DNA of 64,000 bases from Microbacterium sp. SSM24 (GCF_025989145.1 NZ_JAPDNQ010000002.1:558001-622000); one strand, 5' to 3'; positions 26,070-35,202 are shown, counted from the first letter of the stretch. Notes: generated by a model not told the origin, from the sequence alone. Program-made: numbers and translations.

Positions 26070-26858
26070 TCATGAGGCGATCAGCCGGTGGTCGGCCTCG
26101 CCGCTGGGCGTCCACAGCAGATCCTTCGTGCCGTGCCCGTAGGCGATCGCGTGGCCGCCGCGGAGCACCAGCACGTCGGCGTCGAGCTCGCGCACGACCT
26201 CGGCTTCATTGGTCACCACGAGCGTCGTCATGCCGTACTCCGCGCGGCGGCGCAGGATCGCCTCGCGCGCGGCGCGGCGCACCTCGACATCCATGTTCGA
26301 GAACGGCTCGTCGCCGATGAACAGGCGCGGCTGCAGCACCAGTGCCCGGGCGAAGGCCACGCGCTGCCGCATCCCCGCGCTCAGCTCGTACGGGTACTTC
26401 GCCGCTGCGCCGAGGGGCAGCATGAGCTCGTCGAGAAGGGTCGCCACCCGCACGGAGAGGGCCCGCTGGTTCACGCGCCGATCACGGCCCGTGATGGGTT
26501 CGCCGATGACCTCCGACACGGTGAGCCGCGCGGGAAGCGCTGCGCCGGCGGCCTGCGGAAGGAACCCCGTCATGTACGTGAGCTGGCGGATGCCGCGACC
26601 GGGCCGCCGCACCCGGATGCCCTCGACGAGCGCGTCGCCGCCGACGACGGCGAGCCCGTCGTCGGTGGAGCCGGCGAGCACCGACACGAGGCTCGACTTG
26701 CCCGAACCGGTCGGACCCATCACCGCCAGCGTGCCGGCGTGCGGGAGGGTGAACGACACGCCGTCGACCACGCGCTGCGCGGGACCGCCGCGCCCTGCAC
26801 GGGCGATCGAGAGATCGCTCGACCGGATGGCGACGTCGGCTTCTCGGCGTCGAGTCAT
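26070..26858 (-). CDS. stand-alone ABC ATPase with atypical H-loop
   Basis: A 262-residue ABC-type ATP-binding protein. Walker A is GPTGSGKSS (residues 48-56), the Q-loop Gln is at 102 in GFLPQ, the signature is LSAGMRQ (159-165, instead of LSGGQ), Walker B is LFIGDEP (179-185), and the D-loop is SNMD. The switch histidine is replaced: LVVTNEAE has Asn217 where VTH is expected. No permease or binding protein gene is adjacent, so its partner must lie elsewhere or it may act alone. The closest layout is peptide/nickel-type importers, but the altered signature and switch make transport activity uncertain. The ATG follows CAGGATGAAGCC. Confidence 0.85.
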   Translation of the reverse strand: MTRRREADVAIRSSDLSIARAGRGGPAQRVVDGVSFTLPHAGTLAVMGPTGSGKSSLVSVLAGSTDDGLAVVGGDALVEGIRVRRPGRGIRQLTYMTGFLPQAAGAALPARLTVSEVIGEPITGRDRRVNQRALSVRVATLLDELMLPLGAAAKYPYELSAGMRQRVAFARALVLQPRLFIGDEPFSNMDVEVRRAAREAILRRRAEYGMTTLVVTNEAEVVRELDADVLVLRGGHAIAYGHGTKDLLWTPSGEADHRLIAS

Positions 26859-26908
26859 GGCTTCATCCTGCCCTGTCGCGCAGAGCGACGCCAGCCGAGG
26901 ACGCGGGC

Positions 26909-28768
26909 TCAGACCTCGGTAGCCAGCTGCTGACGCTGCGCGTCCAGTTCGCGCAGCCTGAGACGGATCTCACGCCCTTCCTCGGACGCCGCAGGCACGC
27001 GCTGGATCGCTCCGAGAAGCTCGTTCTTCTGGGCATCGAGCCCGCGGATCACGAGCCGGCGCGCGAGATCGGTGGTCGACGACACCGCTGCCGCGTCGTC
27101 CAGCGCGGGGAAGTCGGCGGCCAGCAGCTGGCCGCCGAGGGCGCGATACGGCTCCCGGACCGTGCCGATCGCATCGACGGCCCAGCCCGGTCGCGCCATG
27201 CCCGTCGCGTGCTGCTGGACGGCGGTGCGCACCGCGTCGAGGGCCGGATGCCGGAACGGCAGCTCCAGCGCGCGAGAGACGAGCGGCGCGTCCAGCCGGT
27301 GACCGAACTGCAGTAGGCCCATCAGCGCGTCGCGCTCGAGGGTGACCTCCGCCGTGCGGGGCAGCGACGTGAGCGTGACGCGGACCACCGGCTCGCCCTC
27401 GCGGTCCGCCGCCGGGGGCGCGGCATCCGGAGCCTGTTCGCGCCGCGAGCCGCTGCGGCCCGCACGCTCGACCTCCCGTCGCACGTCCTCCGTGTCCATT
27501 CCGAGTCGCCGCGCGAGCACGCGCACATACTCGGGCTGCAGAAGTGCGTCTCGCAGCTCTGCGACCACCGGGGCGGCCGCGCGGAGCGCGCCGACGCGTC
27601 CTTCGACGGACGCGAGGTCGAAGCCGGCGATGCGCTGGTCGAGCACGAACTCGACCATCGGCGCTTTCGTCTCCATGAGGCCGCGCACGGCGGCGTCGCC
27701 GCGGTGCAGGCGGAGGTCGCACGGGTCGAGGCCCTCGGGACCCGTTGCGACGTAGGTCTGCGCGTTGAACCGCTTCGCATCGGCGAACGCGCGCAGCGCG
27801 GCCTTCTGGCCCGCGGCATCCGGGTCGAAGGTGAAGACGACCTCGCCGGCGGTGGAGTCGTCACCCATCACCCGGCGAAGCACCGTGATGTGGTCCGAGC
27901 CGAACGCCGTGCCGCACGTCGCGATCGCCGTCGTGATGCCCGCGAGGTGACAGGCCATCACGTCGGTGTAGCCCTCGACGACCACGACGCGGTGCTCGCG
28001 CGAGATGTCGCGCTTGGCCAGATCGAGCCCGTACAGCACCTGGGCCTTCTTGTAGATCGTGGTCTCGGGGGTGTTGAGGTACTTGGGTCCCTTGTCGTCC
28101 TCGAAGAGACGCCGGGCGCCGAAGCCGATGACCTGTCCGGTGACGTCGCGGATCGGCCACACGACCCGTCCACGGAATCGGTCGTAGACGCCGCGCTGTC
28201 CCTGCGAGACGAGCCCCGAGTTGGTGAGCTCCTCATCGGTGAAGCCCTTCGCGCGGAGGGCGTCGCGCATGCCCTCCCAGCCCTTGGGGGCGTAGCCCAC
28301 GCCGAAGTGGGCGGCCGCGCCGGCGTCGAAGCCGCGCTCCCCGAGGAAGCGGCGCGCGATGTCGGCCTCACCCGTGGCGAGCTGGCCCCGGAAGAACTCG
28401 GCGGCGGCGGCGTTGGCGGCGTAGAGACGCGTACGACCGGTGTGCTCCGGCGCCGCTCCGCCATCCTCGTAGTGCAGGGTGAAGCCGATGCGGCCGGCAA
28501 GGCGCTCGACGGCCTCGGTGAACGAGACGTGGTCCATCTTCGTCAGGAACGAGTAGACGTCGCCGGACTCGCCGCATCCGAAGCAGTGGTAGAAGCCCGC
28601 CTGCGGGCGCACGTTGAAGCTCGGGCTGCGCTCGTCGTGGAAGGGGCACAACCCCTTCATGGCGCCGACTCCCGCGTTCTTGAGCGCGACGCGCTCGCCG
28701 ATGATGTCGGCGATGTTGGTGCGCGCCTTCACCTCTTCGACGTCGGCCTGGCGGATGCGCCCCGCCAT
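26909..28768 (-). CDS. dnaG: DNA primase
   Basis: A 619-residue enzyme that makes RNA primers for replication. The N-terminal zinc-binding domain has Cys41, His44, Cys62 and Cys65 (CPFH...HCFGCG). The TOPRIM core has VVVVEGYTDVMA with the catalytic Glu and FTFDPDAAG. The C-terminal helicase-interaction region from about residue 430 is diverged, as usual. ATG at 28768 overlaps the dgt stop as TGATG, so the two are translationally coupled in the order dusB-dgt-dnaG, a common actinobacterial arrangement. Confidence 0.97.
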   Translation of the reverse strand: MAGRIRQADVEEVKARTNIADIIGERVALKNAGVGAMKGLCPFHDERSPSFNVRPQAGFYHCFGCGESGDVYSFLTKMDHVSFTEAVERLAGRIGFTLHYEDGGAAPEHTGRTRLYAANAAAAEFFRGQLATGEADIARRFLGERGFDAGAAAHFGVGYAPKGWEGMRDALRAKGFTDEELTNSGLVSQGQRGVYDRFRGRVVWPIRDVTGQVIGFGARRLFEDDKGPKYLNTPETTIYKKAQVLYGLDLAKRDISREHRVVVVEGYTDVMACHLAGITTAIATCGTAFGSDHITVLRRVMGDDSTAGEVVFTFDPDAAGQKAALRAFADAKRFNAQTYVATGPEGLDPCDLRLHRGDAAVRGLMETKAPMVEFVLDQRIAGFDLASVEGRVGALRAAAPVVAELRDALLQPEYVRVLARRLGMDTEDVRREVERAGRSGSRREQAPDAAPPAADREGEPVVRVTLTSLPRTAEVTLERDALMGLLQFGHRLDAPLVSRALELPFRHPALDAVRTAVQQHATGMARPGWAVDAIGTVREPYRALGGQLLAADFPALDDAAAVSSTTDLARRLVIRGLDAQKNELLGAIQRVPAASEEGREIRLRLRELDAQRQQLATEV

Positions 28769-30108
28769 CAGCGCGCCCCCGTCCCGCGGGCACCCGGGGA
28801 CCAGATTCCGAGGGACGCGGCATCCAATTCGCCCACGAGCCTGCCGTGCCACGCGATCGCGACCTGATCGGTGAGGCTTGCCACCTGATCGACGACGACG
28901 CGTCGGCGCGCCGCGTAGGTCTGGGCGGAGCCGAAGTCCTCGGCATGGAGCGCGTCGAGGGCCTCGGGCTGCTCCCACAGGGCCGTCGCGAGCCGCTTGA
29001 GCACCTTGCGCTGCTCCTTGTAGAGCTCTTTGCGTCCGTCGATCGATACGACGACGGCACCGATGATGCCCTTGAGGACGGCCATCTCGGCCTCGACCAC
29101 CCGCGGCACCACCACGTGCGCACGATACCGGGTGAGCACCGACATCCCGTAGGCGTCGCGCGTCGCGGTGGTCGCCGCCCGGGCGAACCGCCCGATGAGG
29201 TCGGATGTGAGGTTCTTCAAGCGGGCCAGCGAGGCGCGCGTTCCGTCGAACGCCGTGATCCATTCGGGCATGCGCATCAGGCGATAGAGGGCATCCTCGA
29301 GCTCGTCGCGGGCGAAGTCGAAGCCGACCCAGGACTGTATCGCCGTGAGCAGCGCCTGGTGCTCGGCCGGATCGGCCAGGCGCGCGGGATCGAGATAGCC
29401 GTTGACCACCGCGTCTTCGAAGTCGTGCACCGAGTAGGCGATGTCGTCGGAGAGGTCCATCACCTCGGCCTCGATGCAGCGCACCCGCCCCGGCGCACCT
29501 GCCCGCATCCAGCGGAAGACGTCTTCGTCGTCGGGATAGACGCCGAACTTGAGACGGCCACCGGGATCCGGCAGCGGATGCTCCGCCGTCCACGGGTATT
29601 TGCACGTCGCGTCGAGGCTCGCGCGGGTGAGGTTCAGGCCGAACGTGCGCCCGGCGTCGTCGACGATCTTGGGCTCCAATCGCGTGACGATCCGCAGCGT
29701 CTGGGCGTTGCCCTCGAACCCGCCGATGTCGTCCGCCCACTCGTTCATGGCGCGCTCGCCGTTGTGCCCGAACGGCGGGTGGCCGAGGTCGTGGCTGAGG
29801 CAGGCGGTGTCGACGACGTCAGGAGCGAGCAGGAGCGCCGTCGCCAGCTCGCGCCCGACCTGGGCGACCTCGAGCGAGTGCGTCAGCCGGTTGCGCGCGA
29901 AGTCCGCCGGGCTCGCCGGGCTCAGAACCTGGGTCTTGGCGGCCAGTCGGCGCAGCGCCGCGGAGTGGAGCACACGCGCACGGTCCCGCGCGAAGTCGTC
30001 GCGCTGCGACCGGTGCCGCTCGGGGTGGAAGCGCGCGGCATCCGCATCGTCGTAGCCGGACGGACGCTCCGACGCGATGCCGATCGCGACGGCGCCGTCA
30101 CCCGCCAC
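28768..30108 (-). CDS. dgt: deoxyguanosinetriphosphate triphosphohydrolase (HD family)
   Basis: A 446-residue HD-domain dNTPase that hydrolyses dGTP or related dNTPs to the nucleoside and triphosphate, moderating nucleotide pools. The metal motif is visible as NRLTHSLEVAQVG (first His), then SHDLGHPPFGHNGE (HD pair and downstream His), and further on a DLSDDIAYSVHDFEDA segment with the last metal ligand. Length is within the family range (about 400-450). GTG at 30108 is chosen: it overlaps the dusB stop by 11 bases and starts VAGDGAVAIGIASERPSGYD. Its stop overlaps the dnaG ATG. Confidence 0.94.
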   Translation of the reverse strand: MAGDGAVAIGIASERPSGYDDADAARFHPERHRSQRDDFARDRARVLHSAALRRLAAKTQVLSPASPADFARNRLTHSLEVAQVGRELATALLLAPDVVDTACLSHDLGHPPFGHNGERAMNEWADDIGGFEGNAQTLRIVTRLEPKIVDDAGRTFGLNLTRASLDATCKYPWTAEHPLPDPGGRLKFGVYPDDEDVFRWMRAGAPGRVRCIEAEVMDLSDDIAYSVHDFEDAVVNGYLDPARLADPAEHQALLTAIQSWVGFDFARDELEDALYRLMRMPEWITAFDGTRASLARLKNLTSDLIGRFARAATTATRDAYGMSVLTRYRAHVVVPRVVEAEMAVLKGIIGAVVVSIDGRKELYKEQRKVLKRLATALWEQPEALDALHAEDFGSAQTYAARRRVVVDQVASLTDQVAIAWHGRLVGELDAASLGIWSPGARGTGAR

Positions 30109-31273
30109 TGTGGTCGAGCTCCGCTTCGGCGAGGGCGCAGGATGCTTCGGCACCAAGGTCACGCGAGTCCAGCCACCCCTCGGGGAGGGCCGGCCGCTTG
30201 GGGGTTCCGGCGCGTCCGCGCTGGCCCTCGGCCGCGGCACCCGGATACGGGGCGGCGAGGTCGAGGGTCGCGAGCATGTCGTCGATCTCGGCCAGGCTCG
30301 ACACTGTCGCGAGGCGCGCACGGATGTCACCACCCACCGGGTACCCCTTGAAGTACCAGGCGACGTGCTTGCGGATGTCGCGGCATCCGCGGTCCTCGTC
30401 CTCGAAGAACTCCACGAGGAGCTCGGCGTGCCGACGGAACGCGCGGGCGACGAAATCCAGGGTCGCGTCGACGGGGGCACCGGATGCCGCGTCCGGCCCG
30501 CCGAGCTCGCGTGCGAGATCTCCGAACAGCCAGGGGCGGCCGAGGCATCCGCGACCGACGACGACCCCGTCGCAGCCGGTCTCCGCCATCATGCGCGCCG
30601 CATCGGCGGCCGACCAGATGTCGCCGTTGCCGAGCACGGGGACGCTCGTCACCGCCTGCTTGAGGGCGGCGATCGCCGACCAGTCCGCTTCGCCCGAGTA
30701 GAACTCGGCGGCCGTGCGTGCATGGAGCGCCACCGCCGCCACACCGGCGTCCTCGGCGATGCGGCCGGCATCCAGGTAGGTGAGGTGATCGCCGTCGATG
30801 CCCTTGCGCATCTTCACCGTCAGCGGCACGTCGCCCGCCGCACGCGCGGCGCGCGTCACGATCTCGCGGAAGAGGCCGAGCTTCCACGGCAGCGCCGCGC
30901 CGCCGCCCTTGCGCGTCACCTTGGGAACGGGGCATCCGAAGTTCAGGTCGATGTGATCGGCGCGGTCCTCTTCGACCAGCAGGCGCACCGCGGCCTCGGT
31001 GGTCGCGGGATCGACGCCGTAGAGCTGGATCGAGCGCGGCTTCTCGGACTCGTGGTGCGTGATGAGACGCATCGTGGTCGCGTTGCGTTCGACGAGCGCA
31101 CGGGTCGTGATCATCTCACTCACGTAGAGCCCGGCACCGTATTCGCGGCACAGCCGGCGGAACGCGGTGTTGGTGATCCCCGCCATGGGCGCGAGCACGA
31201 CGGGCGCGTCGAGCTGGATGGGCCCGATGCGCAGAGTGCGCGCGGGAGCGAGGGCAGTGGTCACGTCGTCCAT
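30098..31273 (-). CDS. dusB: tRNA-dihydrouridine synthase (DusB/Nifr3 family)
   Basis: A 391-residue FMN enzyme that reduces uridines in tRNA to dihydrouridine. It begins with the TIM-barrel motif APMAGITNTAFRRLCREYGA (about residues 29-47). The catalytic Cys114 lies in DLNFGCPVPKV, and the tRNA and FMN sites are marked by LTVKMRKGID, LHARTAAEFY, VLGNGDIWS and GVVVGRGCLGRPW. ATG at 31273 is used; a GTG at 31264 is possible. It is the first gene of the dusB-dgt-dnaG run and diverges from the peroxidase gene. Confidence 0.94.
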   Translation of the reverse strand: MDDVTTALAPARTLRIGPIQLDAPVVLAPMAGITNTAFRRLCREYGAGLYVSEMITTRALVERNATTMRLITHHESEKPRSIQLYGVDPATTEAAVRLLVEEDRADHIDLNFGCPVPKVTRKGGGAALPWKLGLFREIVTRAARAAGDVPLTVKMRKGIDGDHLTYLDAGRIAEDAGVAAVALHARTAAEFYSGEADWSAIAALKQAVTSVPVLGNGDIWSAADAARMMAETGCDGVVVGRGCLGRPWLFGDLARELGGPDAASGAPVDATLDFVARAFRRHAELLVEFFEDEDRGCRDIRKHVAWYFKGYPVGGDIRARLATVSSLAEIDDMLATLDLAAPYPGAAAEGQRGRAGTPKRPALPEGWLDSRDLGAEASCALAEAELDHSGG

Positions 31274-31342
31274 TCTCCCAGACTCCCGCTGGGCGAGCGC
31301 AGTGTGATCCCCGCCTGTGGAGCCGCCCCCCACGCGAGGGCT

Positions 31343-31348
31343 TAGCCT
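31343..31348 (+). promoter_or_regulatory. -10 box of the peroxidase gene, leaderless arrangement
   Basis: TAGCCT ends 6 bases before the ATG at 31355, with no ribosome site between. Suggests a leaderless transcript. Confidence 0.5.
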
Positions 31349-31354
31349 GGGGTC

Positions 31355-31858
31355 ATGACCGAGGCTACCGCCACAGACCTGCGCCGCATCCCGTTCCATA
31401 CCGCCGACGGCGGAACGACGACCCTCGCCGACTACGGCGACAAGGTTCTCCTCGTCGTGAACGTCGCGTCCCGGTGCGGCCTGACCCCGCAGTACGAGCA
31501 GCTCGAGCAGCTCCAGCGGGCCTATGCCGACCGCGGCTTCACGGTCCTCGGCTTCCCCTGTAACCAGTTCATGGGGCAGGAGCCCGGCTCGATGGACGAG
31601 ATCCTCGAGTACTGCTCGACCACATGGGGGGTGTCGTTCCCCGTGCACGACAAGGTCAAGGTCAACGGCGGCAAGGCCGCCCCGCTCTACAAGGCGCTCA
31701 AGGATGCCCGCGACGTCGAGGGCAACAAGGGACGCATCCAGTGGAACTTCGAGAAGTTCGTGCTCACGCCTGACGGCGACGTGCACCGCTTCCGCCCGAA
31801 CGTCACGCCGGATGACCCGGCCATCGTGAGCGTCATCGAGGCGAACCTGCCCGGCTGA
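31355..31858 (+). CDS. glutathione peroxidase family (thioredoxin-dependent) peroxidase
   Basis: A 167-residue thioredoxin-fold peroxidase that reduces hydrogen peroxide and lipid peroxides. The peroxidatic residue is Cys41 (NVASRCGLT), not selenocysteine. The resolving-type Cys69 is in GFPCNQFMGQE, with the catalytic Gln75, and the Trp lies in IQWNFEKF. The shortened form without the oligomer loop suits reduction by thioredoxin rather than glutathione; actinobacteria mostly use mycothiol and thioredoxin. Single gene, leaderless-type start, followed by a strong bidirectional terminator. Confidence 0.93.
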   Translation: MTEATATDLRRIPFHTADGGTTTLADYGDKVLLVVNVASRCGLTPQYEQLEQLQRAYADRGFTVLGFPCNQFMGQEPGSMDEILEYCSTTWGVSFPVHDKVKVNGGKAAPLYKALKDARDVEGNKGRIQWNFEKFVLTPDGDVHRFRPNVTPDDPAIVSVIEANLPG

Positions 31859-31868
31859 GCCCGGACAC

Positions 31869-31906
31869 GCGAAAGCCCGCCGCGACGACATGCGGCGGGC
31901 TTTCGC
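31869..31906. terminator. bidirectional terminator
   Basis: GCGAAAGCCCGCCGC (31869-31883) and GCGGCGGGCTTTCGC (31892-31906) form a perfect 15-bp stem around an 8-base loop. It lies between two convergent genes and has T-rich ends on both strands. Confidence 0.85.
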
Positions 31907-31921
31907 CATGCTTCGGGGATC

Positions 31922-32602
31922 TCAGACGGCGACCGGCGCGTCCTCGCTGCGCTCCGTCCACACCTGGCGGACGATCTGGGCGAAGGCCTCGGCGGGCTGG
32001 GCTCCGGAGACCCCGTACTTCCCGTCGATCACGAAGAACGGCACCCCGTTGATGCCGTAGGCCTGAGCCTGCGCCTGGTCGGCGCGCACCGCGTCGAGGA
32101 ACCTCCCGCTGCGAAGGGCGTCGCGCGCGGCATCCGCATCCAGCCCCGCGTCGGCGGCGAGTGCGACGAGCTCGTCCTCCTCGCCGAGGTGGCGTCCTTC
32201 GGTGAAGTATGCGGACATGAGGCGCTCGGCCAGTTCGTGCTGGCGACCCTGCTCCTTCGCGAAGTGCAGGAGCTCATGCGCCTTCACGGTGTTGGTGTGC
32301 TTGAGCAGATCGAAGCGGTACTCCAGACCCGCTTCGGCAGCGACCCCGGTCACCCGGTCGAGCATCTGCTGCGCCTGGTCCTGCGAGATGCCCTTGTGGG
32401 TCGCGAGGTAGTCCGCCTCGCCGCCGTGGAAGTCGACGGGGGTGTCGGGCGAGAGCTCGAACGAGTGGAAGACGACCTCGACGGCAGGGGCGTCCTCATC
32501 ACCGGATGCCTCAGCCAGCCCCTTCTCGAGATTGCGCTTGCCGATGTAGCACCAGGGGCAGGCGATGTCACTCCACACGTCGATCTTGATGGCATCCGTC
32601 AT
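31922..32602 (-). CDS. DsbA-family (FrnE-like) oxidoreductase
   Basis: A 226-residue thioredoxin-fold protein. The redox motif CPWC is at residues 15-18 in WSDIACPWCYIGKRNLEK, as in FrnE/2-hydroxychromene isomerase-like DsbA proteins. A long helical insertion follows and the cis-Pro segment is NGVPFFVIDGKYGVSGAQP. There is no signal peptide, so it acts in the cytoplasm, probably in thiol-disulfide exchange. The ATG at 32602 is the natural start; earlier in-frame codons overlap the neighbouring gene region. It converges on the peroxidase gene across the terminator at 31869-31906. Confidence 0.9.
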   Translation of the reverse strand: MTDAIKIDVWSDIACPWCYIGKRNLEKGLAEASGDEDAPAVEVVFHSFELSPDTPVDFHGGEADYLATHKGISQDQAQQMLDRVTGVAAEAGLEYRFDLLKHTNTVKAHELLHFAKEQGRQHELAERLMSAYFTEGRHLGEEDELVALAADAGLDADAARDALRSGRFLDAVRADQAQAQAYGINGVPFFVIDGKYGVSGAQPAEAFAQIVRQVWTERSEDAPVAV

Positions 32603-32648
32603 GCTCAGGACAACCGCGGCACGTCCCCTGTCTATTCCGGCGAATGCG

Positions 32649-33662
32649 TCATCCGCCGTTCGGCGGGTCGGCGTCGGGGAGGAAACGGAACCGCACGCGT
32701 ACGTCGTCGTAGGGCACGACGATGGTCGATGCGTCCGCGGACCACTCGTCCGGCACGAGGTAGAGCCGGCCGCCTCCCTGCGCCAGCAGCCGGAGTCCGA
32801 AGTAGCGAAAGCCGTACGTCGGCGGATCCGCCTGCTGGGCGCCCTCGTCACCCTCGCCGGCGGGATCGGATGCCGCCTCCCCCAGCTCGCGGGACGAGAT
32901 GTCGTCGTTTCCGGGGTAGAGCCGCTCCTTGGTGTCGAGGACGACGGCGGGGAGCGTCTGCAGGTCGGAGGCGAGGGCGCGGGCCTGTCCGAGACCCCAC
33001 CACCGGGCGATCGTGGCCGTCGACCAGAAGGTGCCCGCGACGAGGACGAGGACGAGGATCACGACCACGCTGCGCCCGATGCCCGATCCGCCGAGGGCGC
33101 GCACGGTCGACGCGGCGTAGGCCGCGAGGCCTGCGCCGATCGCCAGGAACAGCGGTGTGAACAGCTGCGCGTACTCCCCGTCGTCGAAGACCGGCATGAG
33201 GAACGCGAGAGCGAGGCCGGCGAGGAGGAATCCGATCCCCGTCCACGCGATGACCGCGATGAGTCGCCGTCGCCGATCGGGCTCTGATGCCTCGATGTGG
33301 CGACGCAGGCGGCGGTGACCGACGATGAGGCCGGCGGCGAGCAGGAGCAGCACCATGACGGGGATGAACAGCGCGCCCGGGCTGCGCATGACGAATTCCT
33401 GCGAGCTCAGGCCGATGATGTCCACGTCGATGCCGAAGTAGCGGAAGAACTCCCGCGTGGAGACGTAGCCGAAGTAGAAGAGCAGCGCGGTCACCAGCGT
33501 CAGCGGAGCCACGAACGAGGACAGGAAGCCCATCCACTTCTCGAAGCCGAGGCCGCCCGCGGCGGGTGCTGACGGCTCTGCCGACGACGCCGGCGGCTCC
33601 GGGGGGTCGTCGGCGGATTCCGGCGGCGGAGCAGTTCGCCGGCCCTTCCCGAGCGCCGCCAT
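32649..33662 (-). CDS. polytopic membrane protein of unknown function
   Basis: A 337-residue membrane protein. After a Pro/Ala/Glu-rich N-terminal 40 residues come about five hydrophobic segments (near residues 53-69, 97-117, 139-157, 168-187 and 198-216), and then a soluble C-terminal part of about 110 residues ending in VVPYDDVRVRFRFLPDADPP. No known catalytic motif was recognised. It overlaps the upstream lipoprotein gene as TGATG, so the pair is co-translated and probably works together at the membrane. The start ATG is 33662. Function unknown. Confidence 0.75.
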   Translation of the reverse strand: MAALGKGRRTAPPPESADDPPEPPASSAEPSAPAAGGLGFEKWMGFLSSFVAPLTLVTALLFYFGYVSTREFFRYFGIDVDIIGLSSQEFVMRSPGALFIPVMVLLLLAAGLIVGHRRLRRHIEASEPDRRRRLIAVIAWTGIGFLLAGLALAFLMPVFDDGEYAQLFTPLFLAIGAGLAAYAASTVRALGGSGIGRSVVVILVLVLVAGTFWSTATIARWWGLGQARALASDLQTLPAVVLDTKERLYPGNDDISSRELGEAASDPAGEGDEGAQQADPPTYGFRYFGLRLLAQGGGRLYLVPDEWSADASTIVVPYDDVRVRFRFLPDADPPNGG

Positions 33663-34291
33663 CAGGCGCCTTCCGGGGTGAAGATCTCGATCGGCGGGCC
33701 CGGTTCGACCGCCCTCTCCTCCACCGCGACGCACGCCTCGGCCGTGGGGCACTCGAGCGTGCCGGCGAAGGTGATCCGCGTGCCGTCCACGAAGTCGTCA
33801 CCGGGTCGGACTTCGAGACTGCAGAACCCGGACGCGTCCGCTTCGAGGACGAACCCGATGCAGGAGGCCAGCGGCACCCCGTCGAAATCCGTGCCGCACG
33901 CGTCGTCGGTCACCTCCAGCCCCGCCCGGTCGACGATCGCCTCGGTGTATGTGAAGCGGACGCCTTCGGGCACGGGGTCGCCTCCCCAGAACACCGCGAC
34001 CGTCTCGCACCAGACCCCCGGCTCCAGAACCGTCGCGTCTCCCTGGTCGCCGTCGTCCGGGCCTCCGTAGTCCACCGTCGGCCCCGTGCGGACGCGGTCC
34101 TGCTCGGGATCCTCCTCGCCCTCGCTCCCTCCCCCGCCGTTCTCCTCGCTCGGCGTGGAACCACCTCCGTCCGTCGAGGTGCCGTCGTTGCCGCCCGCCC
34201 CCTCGTCCACGGCGGGCGCGCAACCGCAGAACAGCAGGGCGACGGCGACGATGGCAGCGCCGAGAGCGACCCTCCCGAGGGAACGGGGCAT
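33662..34291 (-). CDS. putative lipoprotein of unknown function
   Basis: A 209-residue exported protein. The signal region MPRSLGRVALGAAIVAVALLF ends in CGC at about residues 22-24; the second Cys fits a lipid-anchoring site, though the position three residues before it is an unusual Phe. A Gly/Ser/Glu/Asp-rich linker (about residues 30-70) leads to a folded part with several cysteines (WCETV, DACGTD, SCIGF, FCSLE, LECPTAEAC) that may form disulfides. The ATG at 34291 has a near-perfect AGGAGGTG ribosome site. Overlapping TGATG with the next membrane protein gene indicates coupling. No family recognised. Confidence 0.75.
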   Translation of the reverse strand: MPRSLGRVALGAAIVAVALLFCGCAPAVDEGAGGNDGTSTDGGGSTPSEENGGGGSEGEEDPEQDRVRTGPTVDYGGPDDGDQGDATVLEPGVWCETVAVFWGGDPVPEGVRFTYTEAIVDRAGLEVTDDACGTDFDGVPLASCIGFVLEADASGFCSLEVRPGDDFVDGTRITFAGTLECPTAEACVAVEERAVEPGPPIEIFTPEGA

Positions 34292-34389
34292 GGCACACCT
34301 CCTGAACGGCCGCGGCGGCGCGGCTCTCATCAGAGAAGAGGACGGTGACGCTCGCAGAATACGCCCGGGAGCGGCATCCGGACAGTGCC

Positions 34390-35202
34390 CTACAGCGCGG
34401 GATCCTCCGGCACGTCGACCGCGCCGCCGAATCGGCGATCGCGATCGAGGTACAGTCCGATCGCCCGCCACAGATCGGCGCGGGAGAAGTCCGGCCACAG
34501 TGTGTCGAGGAACACGAACTCCGCGTACGCCGACTCCCACAGCAGGAAGTTGGACGTGCGCTGCTCACCGCTGGAGCGGACGAAGAGGTCGACGTCGGGC
34601 ATGTCGGGCTGGTAGAGCCGCTTGCGGATGAGCTTCTCGGTCACTGCCGACGGCGCGATCCGACCCGCGGCGATGTCGTCGCCGATGGAGCGCATCGCGT
34701 CGACCAGCTCGACACGGCCGCCGTAGTTGACGCACATCGTGAGGGTCAGCACGTCATTGCCCGCGGTGAGGCGCTCGGCGAACTGCAGCTCCTTGATGAC
34801 ACTGGACCACAGCCGGGGCTTGCGTCCCGCCCACCGCACGCGCACACCCCATTCGTTGAGCTGATCGCGACGTCGGTGAAGCACGTCGCGGTTGAAGCCC
34901 ATGAGGAAGCGCACCTCATCGGGCGAGCGCGACCAGTTCTCGGTCGAGAAGGCGTAGACGGAAAGGTGCTTCACCCCTGCCTGGATGGCGCCGGCGACGA
35001 CATCGAGCAGGGCCGCCTCCCCCGCCTTGTGACCTTCGACGCGGGTCAGCCCGCGACGGTTCGCCCACCGGCCGTTCCCGTCCATCACGATCGCGACGTG
35101 CCGGGGCACCGCTCCCGAAGGGAAGGCGGGCGGGTACAGGCCCGTCCAATCGACGGGCTTGTAGGGGACCGCGTCGCGGTGCGTGAACGGCTTGGGCGTC
35201 AT
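34390..35202 (-). CDS. uppS: isoprenyl (undecaprenyl/decaprenyl) diphosphate synthase
   Basis: A 270-residue cis-prenyltransferase that builds the lipid carrier for peptidoglycan and wall polymers. The catalytic Asp41 is in [17 protein letters not shown]. The substrate segments [19 protein letters not shown] and [20 protein letters not shown], with its conserved RSxGExR, are intact. The start ATG at 35202 overlaps the recO stop as ATGA, so recO and uppS are coupled, as in many actinobacteria. Chain length of the product cannot be read from sequence. Confidence 0.95.
   Translation of the reverse strand: MTPKPFTHRDAVPYKPVDWTGLYPPAFPSGAVPRHVAIVMDGNGRWANRRGLTRVEGHKAGEAALLDVVAGAIQAGVKHLSVYAFSTENWSRSPDEVRFLMGFNRDVLHRRRDQLNEWGVRVRWAGRKPRLWSSVIKELQFAERLTAGNDVLTLTMCVNYGGRVELVDAMRSIGDDIAAGRIAPSAVTEKLIRKRLYQPDMPDVDLFVRSSGEQRTSNFLLWESAYAEFVFLDTLWPDFSRADLWRAIGLYLDRDRRFGGAVDVPEDPAL

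Noticed and set aside
26909..29740. 943-residue version of DnaG with a long N-terminal extension
   Set aside because: The extra N-terminus is the wrong frame of dgt. The ATG at 28768 gives a normal primase start with the zinc domain.
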